A DNA stretch of 64,000 nt. Source: BOKV01 sp041987205 (lineage in GTDB: Bacteria > Pseudomonadota > Alphaproteobacteria > Rhizobiales > Rhizobiaceae). The stretch spans positions 32,523 to 96,522 of the forward strand of contig JBHIWX010000003.1 of the NCBI GenBank assembly GCA_041987205.1. The letters run 5' to 3'. Within the stretch, counting starts at the first letter, position 1. Every line of letters starts with the position of its first letter. The position numbers and the translations under genes were made by a program. The notes beneath the pieces are model-generated. The model did no database searches. It saw only the letters and a program-made list of their open reading frames with translations, and was not told where the DNA came from. Below are positions 1-8,054 of the stretch, one piece after another.

Positions 1-621
1 CCGTCGAGCAGGATGATCGGCCGGACCGAGACGCCGGGCGTCTTCATGTCGATCAGCAGGAAGGAGATGCCCTCCTGCGGCTTGCCCTCGGTCGAGGTGC
101 GCACCAGACAGAAGATCCAGTCGGCATAGTGGCCCAGCGTCGTCCAGGTTTTCTGTCCGTTGACGATGTAGTGGTCGCCCTCGCGTTTCGCGCTGGTCTT
201 GAGCGAGGCGAGGTCGGAGCCCGAACCCGGTTCGGAATAGCCCTGGCACCACCAGTCGGTGCCGTCGAGGATGCGCGGCAGATAGTGCTTCTTCTGCTCC
301 TGCGACCCGAATTTCATCAGCACGGGCGCCAGCATGGAAAGGCCGAAGGGGATGATGCGCGGCGCGCCGGCCTCGTTGGTTTCCTCGTCGAAGATGTGCT
401 TCTGCACGGCGGTCCATTCGGCACCGCCCCATTCCTTCGGCCAGTTGGCCGCGAGCCAGCCGCGCTCGTTCAGCAGCGCGTGCCAGGTTTCCATGTCTTC
501 CTTGGTCAGGCGCTTGCCGAGCCTGACCTTCTCGGAGATGCGTGACGGCAGCTTGTCGCGCAGGAAGGCACGCACTTCCTCGCGAAATTCGTTTTCCTCT
601 TGCGAGTAATCGAGGTTCATC
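1..621 (-). CDS. acyl-CoA dehydrogenase (partial, C-terminus outside window)
   Basis: Flavin-dependent acyl-CoA dehydrogenase, expected to oxidise an acyl-CoA to the 2-enoyl-CoA. Only the first 207 residues lie in the window; the gene runs off the left edge. The N-terminal helical domain starts MNLDYSQEENEFREEVR and is followed by the middle-domain motif around WCQGYSEPGSGSDLASLKT, the usual FAD/substrate-binding stretch of the family. The start at 621 is the ATG preceded (on the minus strand) by a GGGGAGGAA ribosome-binding site. It is divergent from the xdhC-like gene with a short gap. Substrate cannot be told; the catalytic Glu lies outside the window. Confidence 0.93.
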
Positions 622-667
622 CAGTTCCTCCCCGGGCACGTTGCCCGCTCATCGTTTGCGCCGTGCG

Positions 668-1570
668 ATGCGGATCGCCCGGCCGGCCTTGCCTTGCACG
701 CCGTTGCGCGCCACTTTGGCCGAGTTCACCCGCCCGCTCAAGCCAAAGGTAGCGCGCTTGGCCGCCGATCATCGCACAATCAAGACCCTCGCCGGCTGGC
801 TGGCAAAAGGTGAACGCGTTGTCGTGGTTCGCGTCGCGTCCGTCAAGGGTTCGGCGCCGCGCGAGACCGACGCCGTTATGGGTGTCACCCACGCGGCCAT
901 GACGGGGACCATCGGCGGCGGACAACTCGAATGGCTGGCGCTCGACCATGCCCGCAAGATGCTGGCGGGCGACGATGCGTCCGGCACGCGCGACATTCCG
1001 CTCGGACCGGAGATCGGCCAGTGCTGCGGCGGACGGGTCGCGCTCGACTTTGCGCTGCTCGACGCGCCGTTGATGGAGACGCTTTCGAACGAGGCAAAGG
1101 ATGCCGAGCGCGACCTGCCGCAAGTGTTCATCTTCGGTGCCGGGCACACCGGCAAGGCGCTGGCACAGGCACTGGCGCCGCTGCCGTTCAGGACCGTGCT
1201 GGTCGATTCGCGCCCAGACGCCTTCGAGGGTTTTGCCTCACCCGTCGCAACCGAGTTGACGGCCCTGCCCGAGGAGACGGTGCATCGCGCGCCGGCGGGC
1301 AGCGCCTTCGTCACCATGACGCATGAGCATTCGCTCGATTTCCTCATCACGGCGGAGGCTCTGAAACGCGGCGACGCGGCCTATGTCGGCATGATCGGCT
1401 CGGCGACCAAGCGCGCCGTGTTCCTCAACTGGCTGGACGATAACGGCTATGGCCGGACGCTGGGCGAGGCGCTTACCTGCCCCATCGGCGGATCGGCGGT
1501 GAAGGACAAGCGGCCGGAGGTGATCGCCGCACTGACGGCGGCGGAGATATTGGGGGCATTGGCGACGTGA
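668..1570 (+). CDS. xdhC: XdhC-family molybdoenzyme maturation protein
   Basis: Accessory protein that in known cases binds molybdenum cofactor and helps load it, after sulfuration, into xanthine dehydrogenase. About 300 residues. The XdhC/CoxI domain is visible at GTIGGGQLE (about 80-88) and IGQCCGGRVAL (about 117-127); a Rossmann domain follows with FGAGHTGKALAQ and VDSRPDAF, then YVGMIGSATKRAVF near the C-terminus. The start is uncertain: the open frame runs back into the divergent acyl-CoA dehydrogenase, so I chose the ATG at 668; an in-frame TTG at 758 would fit the usual XdhC N-terminus better. The xanthine dehydrogenase subunits are not in the window, but ureidoglycolate lyase 2.3 kb away also belongs to purine breakdown. 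Confidence 0.88.
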   Translation: MRIARPALPCTPLRATLAEFTRPLKPKVARLAADHRTIKTLAGWLAKGERVVVVRVASVKGSAPRETDAVMGVTHAAMTGTIGGGQLEWLALDHARKMLAGDDASGTRDIPLGPEIGQCCGGRVALDFALLDAPLMETLSNEAKDAERDLPQVFIFGAGHTGKALAQALAPLPFRTVLVDSRPDAFEGFASPVATELTALPEETVHRAPAGSAFVTMTHEHSLDFLITAEALKRGDAAYVGMIGSATKRAVFLNWLDDNGYGRTLGEALTCPIGGSAVKDKRPEVIAALTAAEILGALAT

Positions 1571-2037
1571 CCACGATCTACATCGATGCCGATGCCTGCC
1601 CCGTGAAGGAAGAGGCCGAGCGTGTGGCGACGCGCCTCGACATCCCGATGGTGCTGGTCTGCAATGGCGGAGTACGACCACCGCGCAACCCGCTCGTTAC
1701 GCTGAAGATCGTCGCCGAGGGGCCGGATGTCGCCGACCAGTGGATCGCGGACCAATGCGGGCCGGGCGATGTCGTGGTGACGGCCGACATTCCGCTGGCC
1801 GACCGCTGTGTGAAATCAGGTGCGCATGTGCTGCAGCATGACGGTCAGGTGCTCAATACCGCCAATATCGGCGAAAGGCTGGCAACGCGCGACCTGATGA
1901 AAGACATCCGCGCCGCCGACCCATTCCACACGGGCGGCGGCAGGAGCTTTTCGAAGGCCGATCGCTCGCGCTTTCTGCAATCGCTCGACAGGGTCGTTCG
2001 GCAGGCGATGCGGGAGGGACAGGCACCTTCCCGGTAG
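1567..2037 (+). CDS. YaiI/YqxD family protein (DUF188, UPF0178)
   Basis: A 156-residue member of the YaiI/YqxD family, starting MTTIYIDADACPVKEEAERVA. The N-terminal DADACPVK is the family hallmark, with a PIN-like arrangement of acidic residues, followed by TADIPLADRC in the middle. Biochemical role is not established. The GTG start overlaps the xdhC stop (GTGA), so the two are probably translationally coupled. No promoter of its own is visible. Confidence 0.9.
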   Translation: MTTIYIDADACPVKEEAERVATRLDIPMVLVCNGGVRPPRNPLVTLKIVAEGPDVADQWIADQCGPGDVVVTADIPLADRCVKSGAHVLQHDGQVLNTANIGERLATRDLMKDIRAADPFHTGGGRSFSKADRSRFLQSLDRVVRQAMREGQAPSR

Positions 2038-2084
2038 CCATACGCGCGCTTCGCGCCACTCGAACGAAACATCGGCAACCGTCT

Positions 2085-2525
2085 TCATGGGTGGTGTGGT
2101 TTCCTCTTCCGCGTCTTGCCGGCCGAGCCGGCGCCTCGGGCAAGGGCAACGTTCACCATCTTCCGAAAGGTCGGGCACTCCATATGCGAGGGCGCGGGGC
2201 AGTCGGCCACGTGGCGCAACGTATCGCGTAGCGCGCCCAGTTCCCTGATCCGGTTGTCCAGCTCATCCGCCTTTTCATGCAGGACGCGGCGCGGCAGATC
2301 CGGCTGCCCGTTCTGGCCGAACATGCCGGCAATTTCCTCCAGTGAGAATCCGGCCGACTTTCCCATCGAGACAAGCGCCAGTTGCAGCCGGGTCTCAGGC
2401 GGAAACTGCCGTCTGAGCCCGGCGCGCCCGACGGACGCGATCAGACCGATCTCCTCATAATAGCGCAGTGCAGAGGGGCTTACGCCCGTGCTTCTGGAGA
2501 GCTCTCCGATATCCAGCAATTTCAT
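2085..2525 (-). CDS. MerR-family transcriptional regulator
   Basis: One-component regulator of 146 residues. The N-terminal winged helix starts MKLLDIGELSRSTGVSPSALRYYEEIGLI, the standard MerR DNA-binding pattern, followed by the coiled-coil dimer helix. Two cysteines near the C-terminus (CPAPSHMECPTF) could sense a metal or redox change, but the spacing is not the SoxR iron-sulfur pattern. I chose the ATG at 2525 because GAGGTC sits just upstream; an in-frame TTG lies at 2537. It is divergent from an MFS exporter and the shared region holds a MerR-type operator, so the exporter is the likely target. Confidence 0.92.
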   Translation of the reverse strand: MKLLDIGELSRSTGVSPSALRYYEEIGLIASVGRAGLRRQFPPETRLQLALVSMGKSAGFSLEEIAGMFGQNGQPDLPRRVLHEKADELDNRIRELGALRDTLRHVADCPAPSHMECPTFRKMVNVALARGAGSAGKTRKRKPHHP

Positions 2526-2527
2526 GC

Positions 2528-2558
2528 TTGACCTCAAGTTGACTTAAAGTCGTAGGGT
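2528..2558 (+). promoter_or_regulatory. MerR-type promoter/operator for the MFS gene
   Basis: A -35 element TTGACC (2528-2533) and a -10 element TAGGGT (2553-2558) are separated by 19 bp, the over-long spacing typical of MerR-activated promoters. The spacer holds the near-palindrome ACCTCAAGT-TG-ACTTAAAGT (2531-2550). The operator also overlaps the ribosome-binding site region of the divergent merR gene, which would allow autoregulation. Confidence 0.72.
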
Positions 2559-2594
2559 GCCCGCAATCCCGTTCGATTGCAAGGATCACACACC

Positions 2595-3848
2595 GTGGAA
2601 CACTCCGCCTTATCTGCCGGCATTGCCACTCGTCGCGGCGCGCTCGCGACACTTGCGCTGTCCATGCTGCTGGGAGCGCTCGGCACCAGCATCGCCAACA
2701 TCGCCCTGCCGAACCTGGCGGCGGCGTTCGCGGCACCCTTTCATCATATCCAGTGGGTCGTTGTCGCCTATCTGGCGGCGTTGACCCTAACCTCCGTCTT
2801 CGCAGGCCGGCTGGGTGACCTGCTCGGCCTGAAACGCATGCATCTGGCCGGGCTTTTCCTGTTTGCCGCCGCGTCGTTTGCCTGCGGTGTCGCGCCCGAC
2901 CTGCCGACCCTGATCGCGGCACGGGCGCTACAGGGCGCCGGCGCCGCATTCCTGATGACCCTGACCATTGCGCTGGTGCGCGAAACCTCGGCGGCTGACC
3001 GCATGGGACGCGCCATGGGCCTGCTCGGCACCATGTCCGCGCTCGGCACGGCCATAGGCCCGTCGGTCGGAGGTTTTCTGCTGCCCTTGGCAGGGTGGCG
3101 CGGCATCTTCCTCGTTCTCGTCCCGATCGGGCTGGCGACCCTGCTTCTCGCCGCACGAAGCCTGCCCGACAGCGAGGAGAAGACCATGGCGCCATCCTTT
3201 TCCTTCGCGGCGATGCGCCGGCCGGAGCTGACATCGAACCTGCTCGCCAATCTGCTGGTGGCCGCCGTCATGATGACGACCCTTGTCACCGGCCCCTTCT
3301 TCCTGCGCATCGGGCTTGGCCTCGGCACCGAACTGACCGGACTCGTCATGACCGTCGGCCCGGTCATCTCGATCTTCGCCGGCGTGCTCTCGGGCCGGGC
3401 GGTCGATGCATGGGGAGCACGGCGCATCCTCGTGACGGGACTTGGCCTGATGACCGCCGGCGCCCTTGCGCTGGGTTTCATGCCGCAGGCGCTGGGTGTG
3501 GCCGGCTATGTTCTTGCCATGATCGTGCTGACACCGGGCTATCAATTGTTTCAGGCGGCGAACAACACCGCCGTCATGAGCGATGCGCCAGGCGACCTGC
3601 GCGGCGTGATCTCCGGCGTCCTAAGTCTTTCGCGCAATCTTGGTCTGGTGCTGGGCGCCTCGGCCATGGGTGCCGTATTCGCCTTCGGAGTCGGAACGCC
3701 GGATTTCGAGCGCGCCACGCCCGCCGCGCTGGGCACCGGCATGGCAATGACCTTCGGCGTCGCGGGAGCGATGATGGCGGTTGCGCTGACGATCAGCCTG
3801 GTTCGTTCGAAGGCGGGAGACGCAACGCAGGCGATGCCGGAGGCTTAG
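2595..3848 (+). CDS. MFS transporter, drug efflux type
   Basis: Inner-membrane proton-coupled exporter of the major facilitator superfamily, about 417 residues with roughly 12 hydrophobic segments. Motif A is visible as GRLGDLLGLKRM after the second segment, and the first segment (GALGTSIANIALPNLAAAF) and the RALQGAGAAFL segment resemble DHA2-like drug exporters, though the length is that of 12-segment members. The start is the GTG at 2595, preceded by AAGGAT; an upstream in-frame TTG at 2577 is less likely. It is transcribed from the MerR-type promoter. The stop codon overlaps that of the convergent allA gene. Confidence 0.92.
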   Translation: MEHSALSAGIATRRGALATLALSMLLGALGTSIANIALPNLAAAFAAPFHHIQWVVVAYLAALTLTSVFAGRLGDLLGLKRMHLAGLFLFAAASFACGVAPDLPTLIAARALQGAGAAFLMTLTIALVRETSAADRMGRAMGLLGTMSALGTAIGPSVGGFLLPLAGWRGIFLVLVPIGLATLLLAARSLPDSEEKTMAPSFSFAAMRRPELTSNLLANLLVAAVMMTTLVTGPFFLRIGLGLGTELTGLVMTVGPVISIFAGVLSGRAVDAWGARRILVTGLGLMTAGALALGFMPQALGVAGYVLAMIVLTPGYQLFQAANNTAVMSDAPGDLRGVISGVLSLSRNLGLVLGASAMGAVFAFGVGTPDFERATPAALGTGMAMTFGVAGAMMAVALTISLVRSKAGDATQAMPEA

Positions 3849-4369
3849 GAAAGGTTGAGGGATTCGATCCTGTACCCGTCGTCGAAGAAGAACTCCTCGA
3901 GATTGTTGCCGTCGCCACCACGGTCGACGATCAGGAAATCGCTCACCGCTTCCAATGAGATCAGCGGGTGATGCCAGACATTGCGGGCGTAGTTGACGCC
4001 GGCGAGACTGTCTCCGTCCGGTTTCACGAGAAACACGCGTGGGCGGCCCGGCCTGCCGTTCTCGTCTGGCGCGACGGCGACAAGAAAGGGACGCGGCGAC
4101 AGCGGCATGAAAGCCTGGCTGCCGAGCGGGTGGCGTTCCATCATCTTAAGTTCGATCGGCAGCGCAAAGGGCTGGCCGCGAAAGATCGAGACCAGCGTGT
4201 GCGCGCCCTCGCCCGCCGTCTCGACCTTCGCCAGATCGTGGAAACGCTCGGTGGTGCCGTTGTTGATCAGGAAGGAATCGGCGCCCGAAGTCGCGACGAC
4301 GTCGCCGAAAGGCGCGAAAGACTCGCGAGTCAGCGGCTCGACGGGTAGGACAAGGGCATCAGAGGGCAT
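3845..4369 (-). CDS. allA: ureidoglycolate lyase
   Basis: Splits ureidoglycolate to glyoxylate and urea in allantoin/purine degradation; a cupin-fold enzyme. About 174 residues. Family features include EPLTRESFAPFGDVV at the N-terminus, the MMERHPLGSQAFMPL core and GVNYARNVWHHPL near the C-terminus, which carries the histidines expected at the active site. The ATG at 4369 matches the usual N-terminus (MPSDALVLPVEPL); an ATG 24 bases upstream is possible. The 3' end overlaps the convergent MFS gene by 4 bp. Other allantoin genes are not present, although an XdhC homologue is close. Confidence 0.92.
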   Translation of the reverse strand: MPSDALVLPVEPLTRESFAPFGDVVATSGADSFLINNGTTERFHDLAKVETAGEGAHTLVSIFRGQPFALPIELKMMERHPLGSQAFMPLSPRPFLVAVAPDENGRPGRPRVFLVKPDGDSLAGVNYARNVWHHPLISLEAVSDFLIVDRGGDGNNLEEFFFDDGYRIESLNLS

Positions 4370-4420
4370 TGTTTTCCTCGATCGAAGGGGCATCTCTCAA
4401 CCGATCGGCACCCCCCTGAT

Positions 4421-4502
4421 TCGTCATGCTCGGGCTTGTCCCGAGCATCCAACTAATCCCGGTGATTCATTAGATCCTCGGGGACAAGCCCGAGGATGAC
4501 GA
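4421..4502. repeat. dispersed palindromic intergenic repeat, copy 1
   Basis: An 82-bp element bounded by TCGTCAT and ATGACGA, made of two hairpins: ATGCTCGGG/CCCGAGCAT (4426-4448) and ATCCTCGG/CCGAGGAT (about 4475-4497). The reverse complement matches the copy at 40567-40647 at about 73 of 82 positions by eye. It lies between allA and the thioesterase gene. Short palindromic mosaics of this kind are known in rhizobial genomes. Confidence 0.85.
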
Positions 4503-4573
4503 TGCGTGAGCCGCCTGGCCAGAACAAAACACACACCATCAAAAAGTGACCGCCTGTGACAAGCGTCTTGCCA

Positions 4574-5002
4574 TCATCTGGGCGGGATCGAATAGGTGGC
4601 CGTCGCCTGGGCCACCATGGTGTCGGGATCGGCGGCGGAGGTAATGTGGATTTCGCACACGGCGAGGCGCTTGCCGAGTTTGACGAGCCTGCCATCGGCC
4701 ATCAAATCGCCGAGCGGTGGCTTCGAAAGGAAGTTGATGTTGAGGCTGGTGGTGACCGCCAGTTCCACCTTGCCGATATGGCCGAGGATGACGAGATAGG
4801 CGGTAACGTCGGCCAGGAAGAACATGGTCGGCCCGGAGATCGTGCCGCCGGGGCGCAGCGCCGATTCGGAAACCTTCATCGTCACGGAAATCGTGCCGGG
4901 GCCGAGATCGTTGACGACCCAGTTGTGGATCTCGGCCTGCGGGAAGACTTCGCCGACGAAGTCGCGAAGTTCGTCGATCTCCATGACGGGCCGGTAGCTC
5001 AT
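4574..5002 (-). CDS. PaaI-type hotdog-fold thioesterase
   Basis: A 142-residue acyl-CoA thioesterase-like protein. The hotdog fold is indicated by the GGTISGPTMFFLADVTAYL helix (about 52-70), where the Asp of LADV is the usual catalytic acid of the PaaI group, followed by the strand TTSLNINFLSKPP. The start ATG overlaps the stop of the upstream DsbA-family gene, so the two are translated as a unit. Such pairs are consistent with aromatic or acyl-CoA catabolism, but the substrate cannot be told. Confidence 0.88.
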   Translation of the reverse strand: MSYRPVMEIDELRDFVGEVFPQAEIHNWVVNDLGPGTISVTMKVSESALRPGGTISGPTMFFLADVTAYLVILGHIGKVELAVTTSLNINFLSKPPLGDLMADGRLVKLGKRLAVCEIHITSAADPDTMVAQATATYSIPPR

Positions 5003-5649
5003 GCGGCGACCTTTGCGGCAAAGGCGATGGCGTCTTCCAGCCGGTCATTGCCCCAGAACAGTTCGGACCCGACGGTGAAGGAAGGCGCGCCGAACAGGCC
5101 GAGCGCGAAGGCATGCTCGGTGTTGGCGCGCAGCTCGGCCTTGATCGCGTCGGTCTGGGTTGCCGCCAGCACGGCCTTGCCGTCGCCCCCCACCGCGTTG
5201 GCGCAGGCGGCGATGACGGCCGGGTCGGCGATGTCGTGCCATTGCTCGAATTCGGCGCGGTAGATCATGCGGACGAAATCGCGGCCCCAGGGCTCACCCA
5301 GAGCCACGACGCTGGCACGCGCGGCGAGCAGCGAATTGCGCGGGAACCCGACGAGCTGCTTGTCACCCGGCGCGGCGAATGGAATGCCGTATTTCGCGCC
5401 CTGACGCTGCATGTCGCGCCACATGTAATTGCCTTTGATCGGGAACAGGTTGAACGGCGAATTGTCCATGCCCTGGGCCTTGAAGATCGGGCCCAGCAGG
5501 AAGGGTTTCCAGAGCGTCTCGACGCCGACGGCCTCGGCGATCTGATCGAGTCGCATGGCGGCGAGATAGGAATAGGTGCTGGCCGGGTCGAACCAGAAGA
5601 CGACACCGTGCTTTCCACCCGGTTTTTTCGTTGAGGGTTTTTTTGGCAT
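4999..5649 (-). CDS. 2-hydroxychromene-2-carboxylate isomerase-like (DsbA/GST-kappa family)
   Basis: A 216-residue thioredoxin-fold protein of the family that includes NahD-type 2-hydroxychromene-2-carboxylate isomerase, a glutathione-dependent enzyme of naphthalene-type aromatic degradation. The N-terminal VFWFDPASTYSYLAAMR carries the family Ser-containing motif in place of CxxC. WKPFLLGPIFKAQGM and the C-terminal GLFGAPSFTVGSELFWGNDRL are also typical. The ATG at 5649 (MPKKPSTKKPGGK) was chosen because the longer open frame upstream reads through the ornithine decarboxylase terminator. No other aromatic-degradation gene is nearby, so the actual substrate is open. Confidence 0.9.
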   Translation of the reverse strand: MPKKPSTKKPGGKHGVVFWFDPASTYSYLAAMRLDQIAEAVGVETLWKPFLLGPIFKAQGMDNSPFNLFPIKGNYMWRDMQRQGAKYGIPFAAPGDKQLVGFPRNSLLAARASVVALGEPWGRDFVRMIYRAEFEQWHDIADPAVIAACANAVGGDGKAVLAATQTDAIKAELRANTEHAFALGLFGAPSFTVGSELFWGNDRLEDAIAFAAKVAA

Positions 5650-5743
5650 GGCCGGCAATGTAGCGGCGATGCCCGGCGACGCAATGGTGATTTTGTCTGC
5701 TTTTCCGCAGGCGCCTCTGCGTCCGTTCACGGGCTCGCGCTCC

Positions 5744-5779
5744 CGCAAACAAAGAAGCGGCCCCGTCGCCGGGGCCGCT
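5744..5779 (-). terminator. rho-independent terminator of the ornithine decarboxylase gene
   Basis: A perfect 10-bp stem AGCGGCCCCG/CGGGGCCGCT (5756-5779) with a four-base loop, followed on the minus strand by TCTTTGTTTGC. It lies about 30 bases after the decarboxylase stop codon. Confidence 0.85.
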
Positions 5780-5809
5780 CTCAGATGTCTTTCGCCTTCG
5801 CGAAAAGGA

Positions 5810-6943
5810 TCAGACCACGTAGGTCGCCAGCGGGTTGAAGCCGTTGAAGGCGACCGCCGAATAGGTCGAGGTGTAGGCGCCGCAACCCTCGATGAAGACC
5901 TCGTCGCCGGGCTGGAGCGTTGCCGGCAGGTCGTAGGGGGTCTTCTCGTAGAGCACGTCGGCCGAATCGCAGGTCGGGCCGGCGAGCACGCAGGGCACCT
6001 TCGCATCCTCGTCGCGATCGGTGAGGATCGAATAGCGGATCGCCTCGTCCATGGTCTCGGCCAGGCCGCCGAACTTGCCGATGTCGAGATAGACCCAGCG
6101 CAGCGGATCGTCTTCCGACTTCTTCGAGACAAGCACGACTTCCGAACGGATCACGCCGCAGTCGCCCACCATGCCGCGGCCCGGCTCGATGATGGTGTCC
6201 GGGATGCGGTTGCCGAAGAACTTGCGCACGGCGTCGTAGATGGTCTGGCCGTATTCGGCGAGTACCGGGATGTTCTTCAGGTAACGGGTCGGGAAGCCGC
6301 CGCCGAGATTGACCATGGTCAGGCGGATGCCGCGGCCGTCGAGCTCGCGGAAGATGTGCGCGGCAGACGCCAATGCCTCGTCCCAGGCCCTGGTGTCGGT
6401 CTGCTGCGAGCCGACATGGAAGGAGATGCCGATCGGGCGCAGGCCGAGGCGGCAGCCATGTTCCAGAACATCGATCGCCATTTCAGGCACGCAGCCGAAC
6501 TTGCGCGACAGCGGCCATTCGGCGCCTTCGCCCTTGGTCAGGATGCGGCAGAAGATTTTCGCAGCAGGTGCGGCGCGGGCGATCTTCTCGACCTCGGCCT
6601 CGCAGTCGACGGCGAACAGGCGCACGCCGAGCGCATAGGCACGAGCGACGTCGCGTTCCTTCTTGATGGTGTTGCCGTAGGAGATGCGGTCCGGCGTGGC
6701 GCCGGCATCGAGCGCCATGTTGATCTCGGCGACGGAGGCGCAGTCGAAGTTCGAGCCTGCATTGGCGAGCAGGCGCAGGATTTCCGGATGCGGGTTGGCC
6801 TTGACGGCATAGTAGACCGCGCTTTCCGGCATGGCGTGACGGAAGGCGTCGTAGTTTCGTCGGACCTGGTCGAGGTCGATGACCAGGCAGGGCTCGTCGG
6901 TACGGTTTTCGGCGAAAAAGCCGCGGATGCGCGAAGAGATCAT
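5810..6943 (-). CDS. ornithine decarboxylase (fold-type III, group IV)
   Basis: PLP enzyme making putrescine from ornithine; alanine-racemase-like TIM barrel plus beta domain, 377 residues. YYAVKANPHPEILRLL carries the PLP lysine, HVGSQQTD and the glycine-rich NLGGGFPTRYL bind phosphate, EPGRGMVG follows, and CAGPTCDSADVLYEK-type sequence (AGPTCDSADVL) holds the catalytic cysteine region. Size and motifs match the alphaproteobacterial ornithine/lysine decarboxylases; lysine use cannot be excluded. The start at 6943 gives the standard MISSRIRGFF N-terminus. A long upstream leader suggests RNA-level control. Confidence 0.95.
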   Translation of the reverse strand: MISSRIRGFFAENRTDEPCLVIDLDQVRRNYDAFRHAMPESAVYYAVKANPHPEILRLLANAGSNFDCASVAEINMALDAGATPDRISYGNTIKKERDVARAYALGVRLFAVDCEAEVEKIARAAPAAKIFCRILTKGEGAEWPLSRKFGCVPEMAIDVLEHGCRLGLRPIGISFHVGSQQTDTRAWDEALASAAHIFRELDGRGIRLTMVNLGGGFPTRYLKNIPVLAEYGQTIYDAVRKFFGNRIPDTIIEPGRGMVGDCGVIRSEVVLVSKKSEDDPLRWVYLDIGKFGGLAETMDEAIRYSILTDRDEDAKVPCVLAGPTCDSADVLYEKTPYDLPATLQPGDEVFIEGCGAYTSTYSAVAFNGFNPLATYVV

Positions 6944-7521
6944 GCTTCCAGTCCTTCCATGGGACGATAGGCCGGCTGGACGGCATGCGTGCGCGACAGG
7001 CGCGCGGACGGCAAACCGCCCGAAACCGCAGGTTCCGGATCGTGACCTCCCGCCATGAACAGCGGACGGCCGGCTTCGGTTGCCTTGGATTGGAAGGATG
7101 GAACCCCCGCACTTCCGGCAAGGATGGTGTGTGTGCCTCTTCAGTACCGGCGGGGTTGGAAACCGCCTGAGACCAAAAAAGCCCTCACCGTCGTTGCTTG
7201 TGGACACTATCCGGGATTTCGCCTTCGGCAGTCGTCTGGTCGGTGTCCCCCTCTCGGGAATTCCGCCAGATCGCGTTTGCCGGGTTCACCGGATTCTCCG
7301 TACCGCATCGCTGCGGCATGGTTATGTGCGTATCCTGAGCACGTGCGACTTTGGGCAAGCGCGATATGCTCTTCTTGCGTGTCATTTTCAAGGCATTTCT
7401 TGCCACGCCGGGGAATTTTTTTCCCGAAGAGGCGTCAGCGGTCCCGACACGGCTTTCTCGTCGGGCCGACAAGGCCGCCGCCGGGTTTGCCTCATGGTCG
7501 TGTTCATGGCATGTTCTCTTC
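6944..7521 (-). promoter_or_regulatory. long leader/intergenic region; candidate speF-type cis-regulatory RNA
   Basis: 578 bp without a convincing gene between the divergent ornithine decarboxylase and mmcB genes. Alphaproteobacterial decarboxylases of this type are known to carry a conserved 5' RNA element (Rfam speF motif). On the minus strand the leader is rich in potential stems, including a G-rich stretch followed by a run of six T (about 7174-7187) and GGCGGTTT-containing segments at about 7013-7020 and 7155-7165. I could not confirm the consensus by eye, so this is a family-based inference. The mmcB promoter must also lie in this region. Confidence 0.45.
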
Positions 7522-8040
7522 ATGCCGATCATCGACCTCACCGCCGCCAATCCGCTCGTCGACGGCCGCCAGTCGGAGCGCGCGCTGGCGATCCGCCGCG
7601 GCGTGATGCGGCTGTTGCGCGAAGCCGGTATCACCGTCGTCGCCGAACTGCCGCTGGCCTCCGGCCGGCGCGCCGATCTCGTCGGCCTCGACGCCAGGGG
7701 GCGATTCCACATCATCGAGATCAAGTCGTCGATCGAGGATTTCCGGGCCGACAGCAAATGGCCGGACTATCTCCTCTATTGCGACCGGTTCTTCTTCGCC
7801 ACGCATCCCGAGGTGCCGCAGGAGATCTTTCCTGGTACCGAGGGGCTGATCGTCGCCGATTCCTACGGGGCGGAGATCATCCGCGATTCACGAGAGGGCA
7901 AGCTCGCCGGCGCCACGAGGAAAGCAATGACGCTGCGTTTCGCGCGCGCTGCGGCCGGCCGGCTGGAACGCATCGTCGAGCATCACGAGGTGACGGGCCT
8001 CGCCCTGCCGGAGGGCCTGCGCGAAATCGACGGGGATTAG
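7522..8040 (+). CDS. mmcB: MmcB-family DNA repair protein
   Basis: A 172-residue PD-(D/E)XK-like putative endonuclease; in Caulobacter MmcB is part of the DNA-damage (mitomycin C) response. The nuclease core is visible as ELPLASGRRADLVGLD followed by FHIIEIKSSIEDFRAD, giving the D...ExK catalytic pattern, then WPDYLLYCDRFFFAT. The start at 7522 (MPIIDLTAANPLV) is the family N-terminus; upstream frame is noise. It converges on the epimerase gene with only 10 bp between the stop codons. Confidence 0.92.
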   Translation: MPIIDLTAANPLVDGRQSERALAIRRGVMRLLREAGITVVAELPLASGRRADLVGLDARGRFHIIEIKSSIEDFRADSKWPDYLLYCDRFFFATHPEVPQEIFPGTEGLIVADSYGAEIIRDSREGKLAGATRKAMTLRFARAAAGRLERIVEHHEVTGLALPEGLREIDGD

Positions 8041-8054
8041 GTCTCAAGACCTAA
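8037..8054. terminator. bidirectional hairpin carrying both convergent stop codons
   Basis: The perfect palindrome TTAGGTCT-CA-AGACCTAA has the mmcB stop (TAG, 8038-8040) in one arm and the epimerase stop (CTA on plus, 8051-8053) in the other. It can form a stem in either transcript, though the following T tract is weak. Confidence 0.5.

Noticed and set aside
4421..4502. Reading the palindromic repeats as remnants of an insertion sequence or CRISPR
   Set aside because: No transposase fragment, target duplication or regularly spaced units; the paired-hairpin form fits a short intergenic mosaic repeat.
7055..7606. Overlapping frames in the ornithine decarboxylase leader
   Set aside because: Low-quality composition, no start context, and the last part overlaps mmcB in another frame; treated as non-coding leader.
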